From: Arenicola marina
Taxonomy: Eukaryota; Annelida; Polychaeta; Arenicolidae
Direction: 5' to 3'
Assembly (NCBI GenBank): GCA_964019135.1
Contig: OZ025256.1
Span: 22,079,911 to 22,143,910 of the forward strand
Length of the DNA: 64,000 nt
The notes below the pieces were generated by a model, which made no database searches, was not told the DNA's origin, and saw nothing but the letters and a program-made list of their open reading frames with translations. Shown piece by piece: positions 22,640-34,288 of the stretch; positions within the stretch are counted from its first letter, which is position 1; each line of letters begins with the position of its first letter. A program made the translations under genes and the position numbers.

Positions 22640-25600
22640 TACAGGACCTTATTGATTGTAAGACACCTCCCTGTACGACCAAATTGGTTGTAAGACACCT
22701 CGTTATAGGACCCCATTGGTTGTAAGACACCTCGCTATAGGACCCCATTGCTTGTAAGACACCTCGCTATAGGACCCCATTGCTTGTAAGACACCTCGCT
22801 ATAGGACCCCATTGGTTGTAAGACACCTCGCTATAGGACCCCATTGGTTGTAAGGCACCTCGTTATATGACCCCATTGGTTGTAAGACACCTTGCTATAT
22901 GACCCCATTGGTTGTAAGATACCTCGCTATAGGACCCCATTGGTTGTAAGACACCTCGCTATAGGACCCCATTGGCTGTAAGACACCACGTTATAGGAAC
23001 CCATTGGTTGTAAGACACCTCGCTATAGGACCCCATTGGCTGTAAGACACCTCGCTATAGGACCCCATTGGTTGTAAGACACCTCGCTATAGGACCCCAT
23101 TGGTTGTAAGACACCTCGCTATAGGACCCCGTTGGTTGTAAGGCACCTCGCTATAGCACTCGATTGGTTGTAAGACACCTCGCTATAGGACCCCATTCGT
23201 TGTAAGACACCTCGCTATATGACCCCATTGGTTGTAAGACACCTCGCTATATGACCCCATTGGTTGTAAGACACCTCGCTATATGACCCCATTGGTTGTA
23301 AGACACCTCGCTATAGGACCCCATTGGTTGTAAGACACCTCGCTATAGGACCCCATTGGTTGTAAGACACCTCGCTATAGGACCCCATTGGTTGTAAGAC
23401 ACCTCGCTATAGGACCGCATTGGTTGTAAGACACCTCGCTATAGGACCCCATTGCTTGTAAGACACCTCGCTATATGACCCCATTGGTTGTAAGACACAT
23501 CGCTATAGGACCCCATTGGTTGTAAGACACCTCGTTATATGACCCCATTGCTTGTAAGACACCTCGCTATAGGACCCCATTGGTTGTAAGACACCTCGCT
23601 ATAGGACCCCATTGGTTGTAAGACACCTCGCTATAGGACCCCATTGGTTGTAAGACACCTCGTTATAGGACCGCATTGGTTGTAAGACACCTCGCTATAG
23701 GACCCCATTGGTTGTAAGACACCTCGCTATATGACCCTATTGGTTGTAAGACACCTCGCTATAGGACCCCATTGGTTGTAAGACACCTCGTTATATGACC
23801 CCATTGGTTGTAAGACACCTCGCTATATGACCCTATTGCTTGTAAGACACCTCGCTATAGGACCCCATTGCTGGTAAGACACCTCGCTATAGGACCCCAT
23901 TGCTTGTAAGACACCTCGCTATAGGACCCCATTGCTTGTAAGACACCTCGCTATAGGACCCCATTGCTTGTAAGACACCTCGCTATAGGACCCCATTGGT
24001 TGTAAGACACCTCGCTATAGGACCCCATTGGCTGTAAGACACCTCGCTATAGGACCCCGTTGGTTGTAAGGCACCTCGCTATAGGACCCCATTGGTTGTA
24101 AGACACCTCGCTATAGGACCCCATTGGTTGTAAGACACCTCGCTATAGGACCCCATTGGTTGTAAGACACCTCGCTATAGGACCCCATTGGTTGTAAGAC
24201 ACCTCGCTATAGGACCCCATTGGTTGTAAGACACCTCGTTATATGACCCCATTGGTTGTAAGACACTTCGCTATAGGACCCCATTGGTTGTAAGACACCT
24301 CGCTATAGGACCCCATTGGTTGTAAGACACCTCGCTATAGGACCCCATTGGTTGTAAGACACCTCGTTATAGGACCCCATTGGTTGTAAGACACCTCGCT
24401 ATAGGACCCCATTGGTTGTAAGACACCTCGCTATAGGACCCCATTGGTTGTAAGACACCTCGCTATAGGACCCCATTGGTTGTAAGGCACCTCGCTATAG
24501 GACCCCATTGGTTGTAAGACACCTCGCTATAGGACCCCATTCGTTGTAAGACACCTCGCTATATGACCCCATTGGTTGTAAGACACCTCGCTATATGACC
24601 CCATTGGTTGTAAGACACCTCGCTATATGACCCCATTGGTTGTAAGACACCTCGCTATAGGACCCCATTGGTTGTAAGACACCTCGCTATAGGACCCCAT
24701 TGGTTGTAAGACACCTCGCTATAGGACCCCATTGGTTGTAAGACACCTCGTTATAGGACCCCATTGGTTGTAAGACACCTCGCTATAGGACCCCATTGGT
24801 TGTAAGACACCTCGTTATAGGACCCCATTGGTTGTAAGACACCTCGCTATAGGACCCCATTGGTTGTAAGACACCTCGCTATAGGACCCCATTGGTTGTA
24901 AGACACCTCGCTATAGGACCCCATTGGTTGTAAGACACCTCGCTATAGGACCCCATTGGTTGTAAGACACCTCGCTATAGGACCCCATTGCTTGTAAGAC
25001 ACCTCGTTATAGGACCCCATTGGTTGTAAGACACCTCGCTATAGGACCCCATTGGTTGTAAGACACCTCGCTATAGGACCCCATTGCTTGTAAGACACCT
25101 CGCTATAGGACCCCATTGTTTGTAAGACACCTCGTTATAGGACCCCATTGGTTGTAAGACACCTCGTTATAGGACCCCATTGGTTGTAAGACACCTCGCT
25201 ATAGGACCCCATTGGTTGTAAGACACCTCGTTATAGGACCCCATTGGTTGTAAGACACCTCGCTATAGGACCCCATTGCTTGTAAGACACCTCGCTATAT
25301 GACCCCATTGGTTGTAAGACACCTCACTATAGGACCCCATTTGTTGTAAGACACCTCGTTATAGGACCCCATTGGTTGTAAGACACCTCGTTATAGGACC
25401 CCATTGGTTGTAAGACACCTCGTTATAGGACCCCATTGGTTGTAAGACACCTCGCTATAGGACCCCATTGCTTGTAAGACACCTCGCTATATGACCCCAT
25501 TGGTTGTAAGACACCTCGCTATAGGACCCCATTGGTTGTAAGACACCTCGTTATATGACCCCATTGGTTGTAAGACACCTCGCTATAGGACCCCATTGGC

Positions 25601-28600
25601 TGTAAGACACCTCGTTATAGGACCCCATTGGTTGTAAGGCACCTCGTTATAGGACCCCATTGGTTGTAAGACACCTCGCTATAGGACCCCATTGGTTGTA
25701 AGACACCTCGCTATAGGACCGCATTGCTTGTAAGACACCTCGCTATAGGACCCCATTGGTTGTAAGACACCTCGCTATATGACCCCATTGGTTGTAAGAC
25801 ACCTCGCTATAGGACCCCATTGGTTGTAAGACACCTCGCTATAGGACCCCATTGGTTGTAAGACACCTCGCTATATGACCCCATTGGCTGTAAGACACCT
25901 CGTTATAGGACCCCATTGGTTGTAAGACACCTCGCTATAGGACCCCATTGGTTGTAAGGCACCTCGCTATAGGACCCCATTGGTTGTAAGACACCTCGCT
26001 ATAGGGCCCCATTGCTTGTAAGACACCTCGCTATAGGACCCTATTGCTTGTAAGACACCTCGCTATAGGACCCTATTGCTTGTAAGACACCTCGTTATAG
26101 GACCCCATTGGTTGTAAGACACCTCGCTATAGGACCCCATTGTTTGTAAGACACCTCGCTATATGACCCCATTGCTTGTAAGACACCTCGTTATAGGACC
26201 CCATTGGTTGTAAGACACCTCGCTATAGGACCCCATTGTTTGTAAGACACCTCGCTATATGACCCCATTGCTTGTAAGACACTTCGTTATATGACCCCAT
26301 TGCTTGTAAGACACCTCGTTATAGGACCCCATTGGTTGTAAGACACCTCGCTATAGGACCCCATTGGTTGTAAGACACCTCGCTATAGGACCCCATTGGT
26401 TGTAAGACACCTCACTATAGGACCCCATTGGTTGTAAGACACCTCACTATAGGACCCCATTGGTTGTCAGACACCTCGCTATAGGACCCCATTGGTTGTA
26501 AGGCACCTCGCTATATGACCCCATTGGTTGTAAGACACCTCGTTATAGGACCCCATTGGTTGTAAGACACCTCGCTATAGGACCCCATTGGTTGTAAGAC
26601 ACCTCGCTATAGGACCCCATTGCTTGTAAGACACCTCGCCACAGGACCCCATCGGTTGTAAGACACCTCGTTATAGGACCCCATTGGTTGTAAGACACCT
26701 CGTTATAGGACCCCATTGGTTGTAAGACACCTCGTTATAGGACCCCATTGGTTGTAAGACACCTCGCTATAGGACCCCATTGGTTGTAAGACACCTCGTT
26801 ATAGGACCCCATTGGTTGTAAGACACCTCGCTATATGACCCCATTGGTTGTAAGACACCTCGTTATAGGACCCCATTGGTTGTAAGACACCTCGCTATAT
26901 GACCCCATTGGTTGTAAGACACCTCGCTATATGACCCCATTGGTTGTAAGACACCTCGTTATAGGACCCCATTGGTTGTAAGACACCTCGCTATAGGACC
27001 CCATTGGTTGTAAGACACCTCGCTATAGGACCCCATTGGTTGTAAGACACCTCGCTATAGGACCCCATTGGTTGTAAGACACCTCGCTATAGGACCCCAT
27101 TGGTTGTAAGACACCTCGTTATATGACCCTATTGGTTGTAAGACACTTCGTTATAGGACCCCATTGGTTGTAAGACACCTCGCTATAGGACCCCATTGGT
27201 TGTAAGACACCTCGCTATAGGACCCCATTGGTTGTAAGACACCTCGCTATAGGACCCCATTGGTTGTGAGACACCTCGCTATAGGACCCCATTGGTTGTA
27301 AGACACCTCGCTATAGGACCCCATTGGTTGTAAGACACCTCGCTATAGGACCCCATTGCTTGTAAGACACCTCGCTATAGGACCCCATTGGTTGTAAGAC
27401 ACCTCGTTATATGACCCCATTGGTTGTAAGACACCTCGCTATAGGACCCCATTGGTTGTAAGACACCTCGCTATAGGACCCCATTGCTTGTAAGACACCT
27501 CGCTATAGGACCCCATTGGTTGTAAGACACCTCGTTATATGACCCCATTGGTTGTAAGACACTTCGCTATAGGACCCCATTGGTTGTAAGACACCTCGCT
27601 ATAGGGCCCCATTGGTTGTACGACACCTCGCTATAGGACCCCATTGCTTGTAAGACACCTCGTTATAGGACCCCATTGGTTGTAAGACACCTCGCTATAG
27701 GACCCCATTGGTTGTAAGACACCTCGCTATAGGACCCCATTGGTTGTAAGACACCTCGCTATAGGACCCCATTGGTTGTAAGGCACCTCGCTATATGACC
27801 CCATTGCTTGTAAGACACCTCGCCACAGGACCCCATCGGTTGTAAGACACCTCGCTATAGGACCCCATTGGTTGTAAGACACCTCGCTATAGGACCCCAT
27901 TGGTTGTAAGACACCTCGTTATAGGACCCCATTGGTTGTAAGACACCTCGCTATAGGACCCCATTGGTTGTAAGACACCTCGCTATAGGACCCCATTGGT
28001 TGTAAGACACCTCGCTATAGGACCCCATTGGTTGTAAGGCACCTCGCTATAGGACTCGATTGGTTGTAAGACACCTCGCTATAGGACCCCATTCGTTGTA
28101 AGACACCTCGCTATATGACCCCATTGGTTGTAAGACACCTCGCTATATGACCCCATTGCTTGTAAGACACCTCGCTATAGGACCCCATTGGTTGTAAGAC
28201 ACCTCGCTATAGGACCCCATTGGTTGTAAGACACCTCGCTATAGGAACCCATTGGTTGTAAGACACCTCGCTATATGACCCCATTGGTTGTAAGACACCT
28301 CGCTATAGGACCCCATTGGTTCTAAGACACCTCGTTATAGGACCCCATTGGTTGTAAGACACCTCGCTATAGGACCCCATCGGTTGTAAGACACCTCGTT
28401 ATAGGACCCCATTGGTTGTAAGACACCTCGCTATAGGACCCCATTGGTTGTAAGACACCTCGCTATAGGACCCCATTGGTTGTAAGACACCTCGTTATAG
28501 GACCCCATTGCTTGTAAGACACCTCGCTATAGGACCCCATTGTTTGTAAGACACCTCGCTATAGGACCCCATTGGTTGTAAGACACCTCGCTATAGGACC

Positions 28601-29455
28601 CCATTGGCTGTAAGACACCTCGCTATAGGACCCCATTGGTTGTAAGACACCTCGCTATAGGACCCCATTGGTTGTGAGACACCTCGCTATAGGACCCCAT
28701 TGGTTGTAAGACACCTCGTTATAGGACCCCATTGCTTGTAAGACACCTCGCTATAGGACCCCATTGCTTGTAAGACACCTCGCTATAGGACCCCATTGCT
28801 TGTAAGACACCTTGCTATAGGACCCCATTGGTTGTAAGACACCTCGCTATAGGACCCCATTGGTTGTAAGACACCTCGCTATAGGACCCCATTGGTTGTA
28901 AGACACCTCGTTATAGGACCCCATTGGTTGTAAGACACCTCGCTATAGGACCCCATTGGTTGTAAGACACCTCGCTATAGGACCCCATTGGTTGTAAGAC
29001 ACCTCGTTATAGGACCCCATTGGTTGTAAGACACCTCGCTATAGGACCCCATTGGTTGTAAGACACCTCGCTATAGGACCCCATTGGTTGTAAGACACCT
29101 CGCTATAGGACCCCATTGGTTGTAAGGCACCTCGCTATAGGACTCGATTGGTTGTAAGACACCTCGCTATAGGACCCCATTCGTTGTAAGACACCTCGCT
29201 ATATGACCCCATTGGTTGTAAGACACCTCGCTATATGACCCCATTGGTTGTAAGACACCTCGCTATATGACCCCATTGGTTGTAAGACACCTCGCTATAG
29301 GACCCCATTGGTTGTAAGACACCTCGCTATAGGACCCCATTGGTTGTAAGACACCTCGCTATAGGACCCCATTGGTTGTAAGACACCTCGCTATAGGACC
29401 CCATTGGTTGTAAGACACCTCGCTATAGGACCCCATTGGTTGTAAGACACCTCGC
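22640..29455 (+). repeat. 32-bp satellite, about 210 units
   Basis: The consensus is TTGGTTGTAAGACACCTCGC followed by TATAGGACCCCA. Almost every unit is exactly 32 bp, and variation is confined to a few sites: TGGTTG/TGCTTG/TGTTTG, CGCTATA/CGTTATA, AGGACC/TGACC, and AGAC/AGGC. A rare marker, GACTCGATT, recurs at 28,053 and 29,141, exactly 34 units (1,088 bp) apart. A related marker (GCACTCGATT) lies at about 23,156, about 153 units before the first of these. That shows large block duplications. The last unit breaks off at CTCGCTATTTG. No unit-length stretch of unique spacer sequence is present. Confidence 0.97.
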
Positions 29456-30011
29456 TATTTGAATTGCGTGAATTGGATGCGTTTGAGGGGTTAGAGGCCA
29501 TCTTGTAGAAATGTCGTTTTTTTTTTCTGGTCTTTACCTCTTAATGAGTCTTTTCATCACGGTGAGTAATCCATGTATAATGCTACTGACCAAGAAAATA
29601 CTGATGAATAAATTTGAATTTGTCATGAAGAAGTCCTGAAATGTTGTTACCGTATTTGCATCAGTACCCTGCTTTCTGGTAGTTTTTTTTGGGGGGGGGG
29701 GGGGGGGCGGGGGGGGGGGGTAGTGGCTTCGTGGGCGTCAAATAGGCGATGGCCTTTTCTTTATCGTTGTTATTGCATCCGTCACATTGCACACAACTCC
29801 AAACCTCCCAAGACTTACGAAAAGAGATCCGACTACCCAAGAAAGGTGTCTGGTTTTAGCCGGTTTTACCTTTTAGCCTTATTGGGCGCCATATGTGACA
29901 GATTGCGGCATAAACTACGCGAGAAATTTAGAAATATCCAGACTCTGTACCAGCTGGCTGCACGAGACTATCATCTGGTCGCACTGCTATAATATTGTTA
30001 CCACAAAACTC
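29456..30011 (+). other. unique spacer between two satellites
   Basis: Contains a T-run (29,515-29,526) and a long G-run (about 29,691-29,720). The 89-codon frame at 29,723-29,992 has no recognisable domain. Confidence 0.4.
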
Positions 30012-31330
30012 TAAATAGAAAGGGTTACGGACTACATACGAAAAGTATATGCCGATAGGGTTACGGCCTGCATTACAGACGTAAACTATATCCCGCTAGG
30101 GTTACAGTCTGCATTACATACGAGACTTACATCCCGCTAGGGTTAGGGACTGCATTACATACGAAACTTACATCCCGCTATGGTTACGGTCTGCATTCCA
30201 TACGAAACTTACATCGCGCTAGGGTTAGGGACTGCATTACAGACGTAAAGTATATCCCGCTAGGGTTAGGACCTGCATTACAGACGTAAAGTATATCCCG
30301 CTAGGGTTACGGCCTGCATTAAATACGAAATTTACATCGCGCTAGGGTTAGGGACTGCATTACATACGAAACGTATATCCCGCTAGGGTTAAGGACTGCA
30401 TTTCATACGAAATTTACATCCCGCTAAAGTTACGGTCTGCATCACATACGAAGCTTACATCCCGCTATGGTTACGGTCTGCATTCCATACGAAACTTACA
30501 TCTCGCTAGGGTTAGGGACTGCATTACAGACCTAAAGTATATCCCGCTAGGGTTATGGTCTGCATCACATACGAGACTTACATCCCGCTATGATTACGGT
30601 CTGCATTCCATACGAAACTTACATCCCGCTAGGGTTAGGGACTGCATTACAGACGTAAAGTATATCCCGCTGGGGTTACCGTCTGCATTACATACGAAAT
30701 TTACATCGCGCTAGGGTTAGGGACTGCATTACATACGAAACGTATATCCCACTAGGGTTATGGTCTGCATCACATACGAAACTTACATCCCGCTATGATT
30801 ACGGTCTGCATTCCATACGAAACTTACATCCCGCTAGGGTTAGGGACTGCATTACAGACGTAAAGTATATCCCGCTAGGGTTACCGTCTGCATTACATAC
30901 GAAATTTACATCGCGCTAGGGTTAGGGACTGCATTACATACGAAACGTATATCCCACTAGGGTTTGGGACTGCATTCCATACGAAATTTGCATCCCGCTA
31001 GGGTTACGGTCTGCATCACATACGAAGCTTACATTCCGCTATGGTTACGGTCTGCATTCCATACGAAACTTACATCCCGCTAGGGTTAGGGCTTGCATTA
31101 CAGACGTAAAGTATATCCCGCTAGGGTTAGGGACTGCATTCCATACGGATTTAAATCGCGCTAGGGTTAGGGACTGCATTACATACGAAACGTATATCCC
31201 ACTAGGGTTTGGGACTGCATTCCATACGAAATTTACATCCCGCTAGGGTTACGGACTGCATCACATACGAAACTTACATCCCGCTAGGGTTAGGGACTGC
31301 ATTACATACGAAACTTACATCCCGCTGGGG
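30012..31330 (+). repeat. 41-bp satellite with telomere-like TAGGGTTAGGG core, about 32 units
   Basis: The unit is GCATTACATACGAAACTTAC plus ATCCCGCTAGGGTTAGGGACT. Sub-variants alternate: TTAGGGACT or TTACGGTCT, and ACATACGAAACTTACATC or ACAGACGTAAAGTATATC. The marker AAACGTATATCCC recurs at about 30,370, 30,740, 30,945 and 31,190, spacings of 9, 5 and 6 units. The right edge is the breakpoint of the retroelement. Confidence 0.95.
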
Positions 31331-33193
31331 TCGGTAAGGCGTCGTGAGAGTCCTCTCAATACACATTAGCCGACACACCTCCTGTAGGAGTTTGTTGTTG
31401 AACTCCCCTCCCCTGTCAGAGTGTAGCTGCCGCGGGCAGCCAAACCGGCAAAACACTTGTGTCACCAGCTTGTCTGCCACGGTTTGGGCTTCCTTGTCCG
31501 GAATCGCGAAGCCCTCCATCCACTTGGTGAAGTAATCCTCCACCACCAGAACGTATTTATGGCCGCCGCTTGACTCGGGCATCGGGCCAACCAGATCCAT
31601 GGCGATACGCTCCCACGGTTCTCCTACTGGCATCTGCGTTAGCGGTGCTCGATGTGGAGCGGACGCCGGCTTCCTCTGCCCGCAATCCCTACACAACGTC
31701 AGCCACCGACTTACATCCGCAGACATTCTGGGCCAATAGTAGCTCCGCTTCAGGGACGCCAAGGACTTGGAGTGACCCATGTGACCTCCTAGACGGTCAC
31801 AATGCACTGCATCAAACAGGCGTTTGCGCAGTGGCGGCGGCACTACCAACTGCTGCACCACCCCAGTGTCACAGGTAGCTTTCTTCTTCCGGTACAGGAC
31901 GTCCCCATCAATGACCAGGTTTTCCCATTGTTGCCAAAGGCATTTGGTCACCCCACTTTGGCTTCTGACCTCTGCAAACGGGGGCTTGTGGACCCGGGTC
32001 TTTAGATGACTGAGTATACACTCGATACTCTCATCCTCGCTCTGCCAGCGACGGATATCATCCCGCGATACCTCCGGGACCCACTGTAGCTCGCGCACCC
32101 TGGCGGTAGGCACTAGCCCACCCGTCTCTCCTTCGTCAGACTCACCAGTGACCTTAGAGTTCACCTCTCTCTGGTCATCGTCCTGTACCGGCGGTGGCGA
32201 GGCCTCGCTGCCTCTCGCCGCCTCAGACTGTCGCTCCACTGAACTTTCAATGAAGGCAGTCGGCGACCCCGTCGCCTCTTCACTCTCCGTCTCCACGCGC
32301 TCCCTACGCGGCAGGCAGTCTTCACACTCCATGCGCTTGCAGGGACGCGTCACCTTCCGAGAGAGAGCATCTGCATGGCCTATCTTGGCCCCTGGCCTGT
32401 GGACAACTTGGAAGTCATAGGTGCCCAACGTGGCCAGCCAACGGGCCACCATGTTCTCCGCCTCCCGGAAGTTCAAGAGCCACGTGAGCGAAGCGTGGTC
32501 CGTCACCACAGTGAACGGTCGACCCCACAGGTAGTGACGGAACTGCTTTACGAACACCACCACGGCCAGCAGCTCTCGGTGAGTGGTGCAGTAGCGTCTC
32601 TGCGTGCGACTGAACGCCTTAGACGCGTACGAGATGACCGTTTCACCACCCTCTTGCTGCTGAGCCAGCACACAGCCCATGGCATCGCCGCTCGCGTCGG
32701 TATAGAGCACGAACCGATCTGCTCTCGTGGGGTACCCAAGGATGGGCGTCTCACAGAGAGCCTTTTGCAAGGCTCGAAATGACCTCTCTTTTTCCTCATC
32801 CCAGGCAAATGGCACGTTTTTCCGGGTCATGGCCGTCATTGGTCCAGCTACCTGGGCGAACCCCGGTATGAACCGCCTGTAGTATGACGCCAGACCCAAG
32901 AAACTGCGCACCTCCTTGACGGTCCTGGGTGTCGCCCAATCTCGCACAGCAGACACCTTCGCCGGGTCTGTTGATATGCCTTGGCGCGACACCACGTGAT
33001 CCAGGTACAGAACCTCGGTCTGGAAGAGGTGGCATTTCGAAGCCTTCATTTTTAGGCCTGCCTCCCGAAATCTGTCCCACACCGTGGTGAGACGACTCAG
33101 AGTCTCCTCGAACGTCTTTCCGAAGATTATGACGTCATCGAGGTACACCAAGCAACTACGCCAGCACAGACCTCGGAGAACGAGCTCCATCAT
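31331..33193 (-). pseudogene. pol: pol: partial reverse transcriptase, RNase H, integrase
   Basis: The frame is open for about 620 codons. In order it shows the reverse transcriptase second half with YLDDVIIFG (YxDD box) at about residues 17-25; the Ty3-type connection FLGLASYYRRFI; RNase H with VLYTDASG and VTDHASLTWL; a low-complexity acidic linker; the integrase zinc domain (HCDRLGGHMGH ... CRDCG); and two of three catalytic acidic residues (MDLVGP and HSDRGGEF). The frame passes into satellite sequence just after TPYRPQ, before the expected third catalytic residue. The reverse transcriptase lacks its fingers and first palm aspartate because of the deletion at its start. The long open frame suggests a fairly recent copy. 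Confidence 0.9.
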
Positions 33194-33419
33194 GCTTCAC
33201 CAACCCGGTCTTCCCTAGCTCTTCCATGGTCCCCGCAAACACGTCAGTGTATTGCCGGAGCGCTGTCTGGACCGCCTGTCGCTGTGACAACGTCAATTCC
33301 GGTGAGAGGCCTGCACAAAGCTGTTCTATAGCTGGTGGCAGGGTCTCCGGCACCTGAGGCGCGCCGGTAGTCCTCTTTGGTTGACCAGTTTCCGTATCAT
33401 CGTCTGGGACCTCTAACAC
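33156..33419 (-). pseudogene. pol linker between protease and reverse transcriptase
   Basis: It overlaps the end of the protease frame by a few bases and reads ...LTLSQRQAVQTALRQYTDVF..., the usual segment just ahead of the reverse transcriptase in Ty3/gypsy elements. Recognisable sequence stops at GKTGLVKH, where the internal deletion joins it to the MMELVL segment in another frame. Confidence 0.7.
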
Positions 33420-34072
33420 GATGTTATTAGTAAGGCCTCCAGCAGGCCCACGGTGCCGCCCTTACGTAAGAACACTGTCTCCTCTGAAGTATTAAGTAAT
33501 ACCACAGGGATGTTCCTCGTTCCGGGCGCCACCAAGGCGGAGGCAACCACCACACCTGTGTCTTCGCCCAGACTACGGACTGGGGTCAACAGGGCATTAC
33601 TCCCTTGGGCATATTGGCGCTTGCTCTCCGCCCTCCCTGTCACCACTAGCTCTGTACCTGGGGGAACCTCGACAGACTCCGTCAGGCGTACACGGGCTAC
33701 TCTGTCCTGCTTACCCTCCCTACCCAGAGTAAAGGTTAGTTTGCCCATTCTGAGGAGGCCATCACGCAGGGACATCTCACACCCATGCGCCTGGAGGAAG
33801 TCTAGTCCCAATATCCCCACAACGACATCTTGAGCCAAGCATATCCCATCCAGCATGACCTCCACACTGGCCTCTCCCTCCAACTTCATCGGCTCCCCAT
33901 CAACTGTAGTCAGCGGCACTTGCGCTGCCTCCAGTGGGGGCCGGCGTCTGGGCGGGATCGACATGTATGTCTGGTGATCTATGACAGATACTGATGCGCC
34001 AGTATCCAACAGCAAAGGGCAGTCTACACCGTGCAACTGTGCACGTAGTATCCATCCCATGGCTGGTTTCAC
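33413..34072 (-). pseudogene. retroelement aspartic protease
   Basis: The 219-codon frame has LLLDTGASVSVID at about residues 20-32 (the catalytic D-T/S-G of retropepsins) and GILGLDFL at about residues 87-94 (the second conserved hydrophobic-glycine segment). A C-terminal extension of about 110 residues precedes the reverse transcriptase. It lies in a different frame from gag, separated by the foldback insertion. Confidence 0.85.
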
Positions 34073-34098
34073 CCTGTAGATGCGGGGTGAGGTCTGGC

Positions 34099-34162
34099 TA
34101 GCCCCAGTTCTGTGGCTGTAGGCCGGGCAAAAATCTGGCCTACAGCCACAGAACTGGGGCTA
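34099..34162. mobile_element. 64-bp foldback element with 9-bp target duplication
   Basis: Perfect 26-bp inverted arms starting TAGCCCCAGTTCTGTGGCTG surround a 12-bp loop. AGGTCTGGC occurs directly on both sides (34,090-34,098 and 34,163-34,171), a 9-bp target duplication as in Mutator-like elements. It sits inside the retroelement and is therefore younger. A related, imperfect hairpin lies at 58,768-58,832. Confidence 0.85.
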
Positions 34163-34288
34163 AGGTCTGGCCATCTAGGCTCGCTCTCTCCGGTCCAACA
34201 GCTGTGGGCGAACTCTTATCGCCCCCCGGTTTCCCTTCAACCTCAGGGATCTTATCTGGGCTAGTTACCACCGGGTCCCCACAAGCCC

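Noticed and set aside
22640..29455. CRISPR-like array
   Set aside because: Units are contiguous 32-bp repeats with no unique spacers, and the genome is eukaryotic.
31344..33833. Plus-strand frames opposite the retroelement
   Set aside because: They are shadows of the minus-strand gag and pol frames, which carry recognisable motifs.
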